Below are positions 55,608-64,000 of a stretch of DNA of 64,000 nucleotides, in pieces. Position 1 is the first letter of the stretch, and every line of letters begins with the position of its first letter. The stretch spans positions 6,627,686 through 6,691,685 of the forward strand of contig OX411552.1 in NCBI GenBank assembly GCA_948146395.1, read 5' to 3'. The notes beneath the pieces are model-generated. The model did no database searches, had not been told where the DNA came from, and worked only from the letters and a program-made list of their open reading frames with translations. The position numbers were made by a program, and so were the translations under genes. This DNA is from Fragum whitleyi. Taxonomy: Eukaryota > Mollusca > Bivalvia > Cardiida > Cardiidae.

Positions 55608-58515
55608 GATATTTTGACTCATGTGTTAAAATAAAGGGTGGTAATTCACAGAGTTTTTACCATATTCATTAGTTTTATTATTAGAACTATTACTATTATG
55701 GCTATTATTCTTAATAAAAACAAGAGGGCCATTGGCCCTTAAACGCTCACCTGATGCATGGCTTAACAAAAGTCAAAGATATCAAGAAGTTTAATTTCAG
55801 GCAAATATGTTGCCTCTAAAGTACTAAAAAAAGTGTTTGACCCTCTATCAAACTCGTGTAAGATTTCAAGACAAACATTCTGACCAAAATACATAATTTT
55901 CAATCAAAGAGTGCACACAAGGATTTTAATAAATTTTACCCCTTGACCTCATTTTGGACCCAACTTGACCCAATTTCAAACTTAACCTAGGTTTCATTCA
56001 AATATTCTGACGAAGTTTTAAGATATTTGAGTAAACAAGGTTTTCCTAAGATTTGACCTCCTGACCCCATTTTTGACCCCACTTGACCCAATTTCAAACT
56101 TGGCTGAGATTCGATGGAGACAAACATTCTGACCACGTTTCAAGACATTTGGGCCAAAAATATGGCCTCTAGAGTGCACACAAGGTTTTTCTAAGATTTG
56201 ACCCCTTGACCCCAATTTTGACCCCACTTGACCCATTTTCAATCTTCATCGAGATTTGGTGGAGACAAACATTGTGACCAAGTTTCAAGACATTTGGGCC
56301 AAAAATATGGCCTCTAGAGTGCACACAAGGTTTTTCTAAGATTTGACCCCTTGACCCCAATTTTGACCCCACTTGACCCATTTTCAATCTTCATCGAGAT
56401 TTGGTGGAGACAAAAATTCTGACAAAGTTTCAAGACAATTGGACCAAAAATGTGGTTTCAAGAGTGCACTCAAGGTTTTTCTAAGATTTGACCCCTTGAC
56501 CCCATTTTTGACCCCACTTTACCCAATTCCAAACTTGATCAAGATTTGATGGAGACAAACATTCTTACCAAGTTTAAAGACATTTGGGCCAAAAGTGTGG
56601 CCTCTAGAGTGCACACAAGGTTTTTCTAAGATTTGACCCCTTGACCCTATTTTTGACCCCATTTGACCCAATTTCGAACTTGACTGAGATTTGATGGAGA
56701 AAAACATTGTGACCAAGTTTCGAGACATTTGGGCCAAAAATGTGGCTTCTAGAGTGCACACAAGGGTTTTCTAAGATTTGACCCCTTGACCCTAATTTTG
56801 ACCCCACTTGACCCAATTTTGAACTTGACCGAGAGTTGATGGAGACGAACATTGTGACCAAGTTTCAAGACATTTGGACCAAAAATGTGGTTTCTAGAGT
56901 GCACACAAGGTTTTTCTAAGATTTGACCCCTTGACCCCATTTTTGACCCCACTTGACCCAATTCCAAACTTGATCGAGATTTGATGGAGACAAACATTCT
57001 GACCAAGTTTTAAAGCATTTGGACCAAAAATGTGGCCTCTAGAGTGCACACAAGGTTTTTCTAAGATTTGACCCCTTGACCCCATTTTTGACCCCACTTG
57101 ACCCAATTTCGAACTTGACCGAGAGTTGATGGAGACAAACATTGTGACCAAGTTTCAAGACATTTGGGCCAAAACTGTGGCTTCTAGAGTGCACACAAGA
57201 TGTTGACGGACGACCGGACGACCGGACGACCGAACAACCGGACGACCGGACGACGGACGACGGACGCCGGACACAGCTCGATCACAATAGCTCACCTTGA
57301 GCACTTCGTGCTCAGGTGAGCTAAAAACTATTATGAGCCTTTGGAACTATTGCGAGAAGTGGAAGTTAAAAGTTAATGTTCAAAAAAACAAAAATCAAGG
57401 TTTTTCGAAAAAATCAACAAATATAAGAAAACGTACATTTCACATATTCAGGACTAGAAATTGAAATTGTTGAAACATTTAACTACTTGGGATTAGTTTT
57501 TAGTAGCAATGGAAATTTTAATAACGCGGTCAAAACCTTAGTAGGTAAAGCTACTCGCGCACTTAGCGATTTACTCCAAATTACAAAAGATAAAGAAATC
57601 CCATTGAAAATAATGCTTAGTTTATTTGATTCATTTGTTGCTTCAATCATTTATTATTCAAGCGAGGTCTGGGGCTTCATGACCATCGAAATCATAGAAA
57701 GAATACATGGGAAATTTCTAAAAAAGAACACTGTAAAATTATCAACATGTAACGCTGCTATTTATGAAGAATACGTTAGATATCCACTGCATATCAATAT
57801 GAAAATTAGAAAAATAAAATACTTCTTAAAAATATTCAACCGAGAAAAGCGGCAACTGTATACTAAAAACGATATTGGAAGAAATGATAAGTTTAAATAA
57901 TAGAAAAATATGGAAATTCATGGTAAAAGAACTTCTTCAAAGAACCGGTTTTTATGGCGTATAGTTGTTTCCAAATTCTGTAAATCCAAAAGTTTGCAAA
58001 AGTTTAGAAATAGAATGTTTGATTTATATATAAATGAATGGTTTCAAGGTATAAGTATTCGTTCTTCATTGTTCATTTATAAAAATCTTAAATAACGCTT
58101 TTCATTTTCCATCTATTCAAGTAAAATGAATATTATCTCATATAGAAAAGCCGTTGCAAAATTACGCCTTTCCACTCATAATTTATACATTGAATTTCGA
58201 CGTTGTAGAAATAGTTCACGAAGTGTAAGAATTGTTCAATCTGTTCTCTAAATGAAGTCGAGGACGAATATCACTTTTTGAAATCTTTTTGAAATATGTT
58301 GTGGTTACGGGGTTTGTGAATTGGGCTGATGATATATACTGTATACGGTTACTATTTGAACTATTCTAACGGGAACTCTACGAAATCCATTATTTCTACT
58401 TTTACATTGTCACATATATTTTCAATTATGTTCATACCCATGTATGCCATGTACAATGTTTTGTATTTCGACGATGAACCCTAATGTGTCAAAGTCGATG
58501 TTTTAAATAAAATAT
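55608..58515 (+). pseudogene. LINE 3' region (third copy), interrupted by hairpin-ended element
   Basis: After the insertion 55721-57322, the LINE resumes with MSLWNYCEK-like sequence (57333 on) and an open frame 57487-57900 (SSNGNFNNAVKTLVGKATRA, ...FDSFVASIIYYSSEVWGFMT). It continues with breaks through FRNRMFDLYINEWFQGIS and KAVAKLRLSTHNLYIEFRR to a frameshifted C-S-L-N-E-V-E-D-E-Y-H-F motif, the C-terminal zinc-knuckle-like end seen in Jockey/CR1-group LINEs. 3' UTR to about 58515. Non-functional: no endonuclease and no catalytic YADD block is in the window. Confidence 0.85.
55721..57322 (+). mobile_element. Hairpin-ended tandem-repeat element, family 1 (copy e)
   Basis: 5' end CAAGAGGGCCATTGGCCCTT then AAACGCTCACCTGATG. 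The core has about nine units of 145 bp (GACCCCTTGACCCCATTTTT, ACCCCACTTGACCCAATTTC, GATGGAGACAAACATTGTGA, GGCCTCTAGAGTGCACACAA). It ends in a GACGACCGGACGACCG tract and GAGCACTTCGTGCTCAGGTG AGCT followed by AAAAACTATT. The sister units read TTAATAAAAAAAACTATT without it: no target duplication other than A residues. Minus-strand 85-codon frames repeated every 145 bp are by-products of the array. Confidence 0.88.
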
Positions 58516-58975
58516 CTGTCAGACTAAATTTTCAAATAGTTTATGGTCGAGGGCATCAGATATGCTACTCAAATATGAAATTTCATCAAATTATGAACAT
58601 AAGACGGGGAGAAATGAAATGCAAAGGTATCAAACATTACCTCCTCTTTCTCCATGATATATGTTTTTTACAAAAAATTCAAAATATCTGTAATAAAGGG
58701 CATCTCATTTGCTACTCAAATGTAAAACTCATTAAATTCTGACAATTTGACTAGGAGAAATAAGAGAAAAAACTGTATTCATCCTTAAGTCCTCTTTTCC
58801 AGTGACGAGGCCTCAAATCCCAAAACCGAGACAGAGGCATTAACACCATATCATAGGAAGTTCACACGGTAAGTTTCATTTGATTTGGCCCAAAGGTTTT
58901 GGAGTAAACGCTGGGAACGGACGGCCGGACGGAATTACGGACGGACGCACTTCGAGGAGCATAAAAAGGATGGTT
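58516..58975 (+). repeat. Degenerate tandem-repeat element tail
   Basis: Two related ~140 bp blocks (GGGCATCAGATATGCTACTC / GGGCATCTCATTTGCTACTC) lead to GGACGGCCGGACGGAATTAC GGACGGACG, then GAGCATAAAAA. It has the general plan of the hairpin-ended elements but no intact end hairpins. Confidence 0.55.
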
Positions 58976-59564
58976 TCGGTTTCAAATTTTCAAGATATTT
59001 CAAAATTTCGGTCCGGGAAAAACTGAGAAAATATTCCTCATAATTGCTTACTTGAAAGGGCATTTGGGTGTCAGATGTCAAATTATTGAGGAAAAAAATG
59101 GTGTTGTTTTGTTTCTCACACAATGCAAAATTACCCAACCTACCGATGATAATTTTAAAGTCAGGTGTATCCGTGAATTCTCTTCAAAATCGTTGCTTTC
59201 CTCACAATAGTTCTGCTCGATGTTAGTCTGTGTAGAAGATTCTCCCCGAGTTATTTTTTAGATACATTTTTTCTTCTTCCCGTTTATTTACCAAAGGAAA
59301 TATTACTTCGGCAAAACTAAGTTGCCGCTTAGAAGTTCGTTTCAGTTTTGTGTAAGTCAGAATGATTTGCTTAAACAAGCAGCGAGCGAAATGATTTGTC
59401 TTATTCCTCTTTTATAATGGAAATGGAAAGGAAACGTAAATAATCCAAAATGAAGGGACCAAAGACAATCTTACTGATTGTAAAGCTTAGGCTTGTGTGA
59501 AATGGGTCACGTAAGAGGGATTGAGGCATCACCAAAGCTGAAGAGATAAAAGGTAACCAAGGAG
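58976..59564. repeat. Segmental duplication B, copy 2
   Basis: Direct copy of 47151-47758, with moderate divergence and small indels. No coding sequence is recognised in either copy. Confidence 0.88.
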
Positions 59565-59975
59565 GAATCTAAAAATGGTACCGTAAAGTCAGAACATTCC
59601 TGAGAACCAGTGATCTCATGGCAAAAAAATGGAAAGCAGATTTCGAGTCATAGGATATAACAAGGCACTGTAAATCTTACCCTCACGAATGACACATATG
59701 AAGTGGAAAGCAACTACTTACTGATAAAAATCTGTTACAATGCGGCTGGGTAAATGAAGTCGTAGTTTTATATATGTGGGGCCCAAACCTAGAGGATACT
59801 ACCCTATAAATAGCTGGAAGAATGTATCACATCTCGCATCAAAGGTTTATAAATCCTATCACCTCTTCTAATTTTATTGCTCATTTAGACATTATTCAGA
59901 CAAGCATGATGCAAACAAAGCTTGCTATTCCTTTACTTGATTATAACAGTCGCTATGTGAATATTAATGTTAAAA
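59565..59975. other. Intergenic, nothing firm
   Basis: 59822-59960 can be read as a short open frame (MYHISHQRFINPITSSNFIA...) without a recognised domain. It could be LINE-derived but this is unsupported. Confidence 0.35.
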
Positions 59976-60801
59976 CAAGAGCACCGCCTACGGGTGCCTA
60001 CGCTCGGCTGTAAGTGCTGGATGGTAAAAACACTAATGGATGGTGAAAAAAACTAAGTAGAAAAAGGGGCATAATTTGCAGAAAATGCTTCTAAAGTAAT
60101 CCCCCTTGATAGAAATGGTTGCTCTTTTGATGGTGAATATGTGTGCCAACTTTCAAGTGAATGCCTTCAGTAGAACCAGAGATATCACAAAAAGGTTAAA
60201 ATTTTCTCATTTTTTGGGGGCTTTTTTTTCTCAAATTTGACCTTAAAATGACCTTGACCTTGACTGATGACCTTGAACTTGGTACTTACAGTAAGTGCTT
60301 GTCACAGACAATCATCATGTGAAATATGAAGACCCTATCACTTACCATTGAAAAGTAATCGCAATATGTCAAAGTGTTTGCATTTTTTTCACAAGTTTGA
60401 CCTTGAAAAATGACCTTGACCTTCACTGATGACCTTGATCTTGGTACCAACAGAAAGTGCTTGTCCCAGACAATCATCATGTGAAATATGAAGACCCTAT
60501 CACTCACCATTCAAAAGTTATGGCAATGTGTCAAAGTTTTTGCATTTTTTTTCACAAGTTTGACCTTGAAAAATGACCTTGACCTTCACTGATGACCTTG
60601 ATCTTGGTACCAACAGAAAGTGCTTGTCCCAGACAATCATCATGTGGAATATGAAAGCCCTATCACTTACAATTCAAAAGTTATTACAAAATGTCAAAGT
60701 TTTTGCACGACGACGACGACAACGACGACGACGACGACGACGACAACGACGACACCAAGGCTATAGCAATACCTCGGGTTTTCTCCGAAAACAGCCGAGC
60801 T
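59976..60801 (+). mobile_element. Hairpin-ended tandem-repeat element, family 2 (complete)
   Basis: 5' end CAAGAGCACCGCCTACGGGT then GCCTACGCTCGG (GAGC...GCTC and GCACC...GGTGC can pair). Three ~162 bp units (TTTGACCTTGAAAAATGACC, TTGACCTTCACTGATGACC, CAGACAATCATCATGTG) and an (ACG)n run at 60708-60755 follow. The 3' hairpin CTCGGGTTTTC TCC GAAAACAGCCGAG ends GAGCT followed by AAAAAT. The same terminal plan as family 1 (CAAGAG ... GAGCT-AAAAA), with a different core. Confidence 0.82.
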
Positions 60802-61930
60802 AAAAATACAATCTACAAAAAAGCATCAGCGCTACCTATCTAACGCATCTGCTTCACAGAAATCAGGGTAGCATTTTGGGCAAGGAATTGTATGAAAGAT
60901 AAGAATATGTCTAAGATGTAGAGGGCCAGTAAACCTACTTTGATGCTTATAAAAAAAAAAGCTGACAACAAAGTCCAAAACACAGCAAACATAAAATAAA
61001 GCCACTGGTAGGTTTGTAAGCTGCGATGGCAGTGAGAGGAGACATGCACCATGACCGGGAACTTTTTGTGTGAATGATGTAGACAGCAAGTCGCCGCCTA
61101 ATATTGTCTAGTTTCTAACTCTTCCAGTGGCACAGGCATTACAATTTCAGTGAGAAAATTACTTGTTAAGAAAACAAGCTAACCTGGCCCAACGGAATGC
61201 ACAATGAAAATTATTGTAATTTGAAAACAGCTGGTTTACATAGAAAGAAAAAATATTACTGCCAAAATTTCCTGCTAAAAACACATGTATATAGACAGGA
61301 ACATCTTAAGGATAAGTAAATGTTTCATATATCTTGTATAAAAGAGACGGCATCATCAAGAGATCTTTACGAAGAAATTGGAAATCCTCATGTATGGCGT
61401 GTCAAAGAATGGTGTGCCAAATCACTCGGAACGCACCCAATTTTATGTGATTTCAGCAATGTATGGGTGCATATTGAATGTTTATTCTTATGGTTTTGAA
61501 GAGTATGAAAAACGTATATGTCCTTAATGTTTAAAAAAAAAAGTGAAATCAAGTGTATAATTATAAATGTATTGTGTTTTTTTTCTTACTTATTATAAGC
61601 CTTTTACTTGCTTTATAGTATAATGTATTATTGCAAATGCCCATATGGAACTCTTATGAAAAATAATTTAACTTATTACCAGGTGAAGAAAAAAAAACAG
61701 GTCAAAGATGTAGACGACAGTTTGATTTAACAAAAGTTAATAAGTGCCAAAATAATGTATGAAATGTGAAAAAGACAGAGATTGTTCATTTGTAACAAGC
61801 ACATTGTTTTTCTCCCATTTCAATATATTGGGGGGGGGGGCATCAAAAAGCCGCATTGGTTGGCAATGACTCAATCAATTCTTTGGTCTTATGACTGAAG
61901 GTTTCGGTCATTAAATCAATAGCAATATCA
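60802..61930. other. Intergenic, nothing recognised
   Basis: AT-rich sequence with a G10 run at about 61831. No gene, RNA or repeat is supported. Confidence 0.4.
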
Positions 61931-62650
61931 GTTTTTCGTCCAACGTCCGTCCGCCTGGTCGTCTGACCGCCCGTAAACTTTTGCTTCTGAATGCTCTAGA
62001 GTCAACAGTTTCTTCAAAGTGACTTCAAACTAGGCCAGAATGATTGGAACATCACATCCTTCTTTCCGAAAATGGACCAGATCCATCAAATGATATTAGA
62101 TTTGACTTCAACGTTTCTCTAAATGATAGAATAAATCACAAGGATGGTTCATTTTGAAAATTGACCCAATGCGCATGCGCCAAGCGTCACAGGGCCAATG
62201 AAGAGTTAATTGGAACATCCACATTGCTCTAAAGTCTACAGTTATCATCCAATTGTCTTCATAACAATGAGGGTGACTTTCGAAAGTAGACCCGATCCCC
62301 CAAGTGTAAGGTCTTATGGGGAAAGGGGCCAAATGAAAATTTTACACGAAAAGCCTCGTTAACACTCTTAAGTCTTCAGTTTCATCTGATTGACTTAAGA
62401 ATTGATCAAATTTATTGTACCAATACAAGGATTGTTCCATTCGTAAATGTGCTTCACGTGTCATGGGAAAAAGGGCATTATCAAAATTCAATAATAAAAT
62501 CATTAATTTTCTCAGAATAATTGTACTATAACAAGGATGGTTCCTTTCGGAAATTAAGTGTAACAGGAAAATGGATCAAATGAAAATTTAATTAGAAAAA
62601 CCAACGCTTTATAGTCCACGCCCCCTGAAAACTATTACAACTGTACGAAA
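61931..62650. repeat. Degenerate tandem repeats following CGTCCGTCCG
   Basis: Starts CCAACGTCCGTCCGCCTGGT, then loose ~150-180 bp units (CACAAGGATGGTTCATTTTG / ACAAGGATGGTTCCTTTCGG; AATTGGAACATCCACATTGC). It resembles an aged core of the hairpin-ended elements in reverse orientation. Confidence 0.5.
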
Positions 62651-62894
62651 ACATGTTTGGTTTCTGACTGAAAACTGTTAAGGCGTCTACTAATTTGTAT
62701 ATTTACATGTCGAAATTCTTAGTGTTTTGTTACAATCACAAGACGCGTTAGGTTTTCAATTTATTGTAACAGTTCCAGACCCTAAACAAGGGAAATAATA
62801 AAAAGAAAAGCGACCCTCAATCTTATCGGGGAATATCGCTTTGCTCATCCTTGCTAAAATTGTACAAGAAACTTATACTAAATTGTATTAATAA

Positions 62895-63667
62895 TGATCT
62901 AGCGTTTAACTAATTACAGGGTGGATTTCAAGAAAAACTAAATTATACGTTCACTTCGTTTGTGGCACGAGAATCAGTTATTTTCGCCGCTGAAGATAAA
63001 TCGAAACTATATGCATGCTATTGAGACGTAAAGCAGGCATTCGACAATGTAAATCATTGCTTACTTTTATTGAAGTTATCTCGTAAAACGAATATCGATA
63101 AAACAGTAATTGGCATTATCGAAAATTTACTCACAGATGTATTCAGTAGTGTCCGTACAGACGGTGTATATTTTGCGTGGTTCCCAATAGAAAAGGGAGC
63201 CTGAAAAGGTCATATTATCAGTTCTAAGATGTACATGTATCTGATATACATTAACGATCTAATGAACAATGACATGGTGCTCTTATGTTTTAAAAAAACG
63301 GGCTTCAACGATTGTTGAACAAATATATCAATTATTCGATTAAAAACGTGTATACAAACATTCTTCTAAATATAACGAATCTATATCGGACAATTCAAAT
63401 TCTAAAACGAAATGGTGTCTGGGTAATAACTGAACTGTGTCGAAGAAACGGACAAATACTCGCATCTATATATAATCAATTCGAAAAACGGACGATTAAA
63501 TATTTCTGGTCAACAATGCTGTAGCAAATTGCGTAGAACTTCCTTCAGCTTAAATGACTGTGGTAAAAATAGGTTAACCTTACACCAGTTAACCTTAAAA
63601 CATGTCTACGAAAAAATGGTTTTGTCAAAGGCCTTATATGGTAATGAACTGTGGAACGAACTTTCAA
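62895..63667 (+). pseudogene. LINE reverse-transcriptase relic
   Basis: QGGFQEKLNYTFTSFVARES, then YACY-stop-DVKQAFDNVNH (the first catalytic Asp block of LINE reverse transcriptases), LYIYINDLMNN-like sequence at about 63240, and later LTLKHVYEKMVLSKALYGNE then LWNELST at 63570-63667. Stops and frameshifts make it dead. It is a different lineage from the LINE at 54-58 kb. The family 2 element at 63668 interrupts it. Confidence 0.82.
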
Positions 63668-64000
63668 CAAGAGCACCGCCTACGGGTGCCTACGCTCGGC
63701 TGTAGGTGCTGGATGGTAAAAAAACTAATGGATGGTGAAAAAAAACTAAGTAGAAAAAGGGGCATAATTTGCAGAAAATGCTTCTAAAGTTAACCCCCTT
63801 GATAGAAATGGTTGCTATTTTGATGGTAAATATGTGTGCCAACTTTCAAGTGAATGCCTTCAGTAGAACCAGAGATATCACAAAAAGGTTAAAATTTTCT
63901 CTTTTTTTGGGCTTTTTTTCTCAAATTTGACCTTAAAATGACCTTGACCTTGACTGATGACCTTGAACTTGGTACTTACAGTAAGTGCTTGTCACAGACA
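63668..64000 (+). mobile_element. Family 2 hairpin-ended element, cut by the window end
   Basis: CAAGAGCACCGCCTACGGGT... and the following ~330 bp match 59976-60300 closely. It lies inside the reading frame of the LINE relic, after CTTTCAA. Confidence 0.9.

Noticed and set aside
56018..57151. Series of 72-85 residue minus-strand frames (KLGQVGSKMGSRGQILEKPC...)
   Set aside because: Identical frames recur every 145 bp because of the tandem array. The period is not a multiple of three and the frames run into each other, so they are not genes.
60708..60755. (ACG)n run as a coding polyarginine/polythreonine stretch
   Set aside because: It is the usual CG-rich trinucleotide tract before the terminal hairpin of these elements, and no surrounding coding signal is seen.

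Overview
The window is eukaryotic, AT-rich and about 80% repeats. It most likely comes from a bivalve or other lophotrochozoan mollusc. The reasons are introns with canonical GT/AG boundaries, tRNA-headed SINEs, LINE and Tc1 relics, and hairpin-ended elements with tandem-repeat cores of the kind described as 'pearl'/HINE elements in oysters. The species assignment is an inference from repeat style, not proof.

Only one host gene is supported. Positions 1554-11753 (+) hold the last seven coding exons of a copper type II ascorbate-dependent monooxygenase of the DBH/MOXD1 family. All expected copper ligands are present (HH, H, HxH, M), all six introns lie in phase 0, and the stop codon is followed by an AATAAA. 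The 5' exons (DOMON domain and first part of the N-terminal copper domain) lie upstream of the window.

The dominant repeat is a roughly 400-450 bp MITE-like family, here called M, with 27 copies or fragments annotated. It has terminal inverted repeats starting CAGTTAA, TA target duplications, GGAATG/GAGTG-rich subterminal regions and a roughly 66 bp central palindrome (GGGAGGTAAT...ATTACCTCCC). Two copies sit immediately beside splice donors of the monooxygenase gene, and one cuts the end of a Tc1-like DD34E transposase relic. Segmental duplications inside the window supply empty sites for two M copies, two hairpin-ended elements and a SINE, and inverted arms supply one for a TTAA element.

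Layout: 0-1 kb SINEs; 1.5-11.8 kb monooxygenase gene with intronic M copies; 12.3-13.7 kb a long-TIR TTAA element nested in an M copy; 13.9-19.6 kb hairpin elements and M copies; 20.6-21.6 kb Tc1 transposase relic; 22-31 kb mixed repeats, including a 907 bp TIR element and a SINE with an expanded tetranucleotide tail; 31.5-36.1 kb a 4.66 kb palindromic element with mirrored AGATGGCAGCC boxes; 37.3-50.2 kb a 12.9 kb inverted-repeat structure; 41.6-47.8 kb duplicated directly at 50.9-59.6 kb; 54.4-58.5 kb a triplicated LINE 3' part interrupted by a hairpin-ended element; 60-64 kb a second hairpin-ended family and another LINE relic. No second host gene was found after 11.8 kb.
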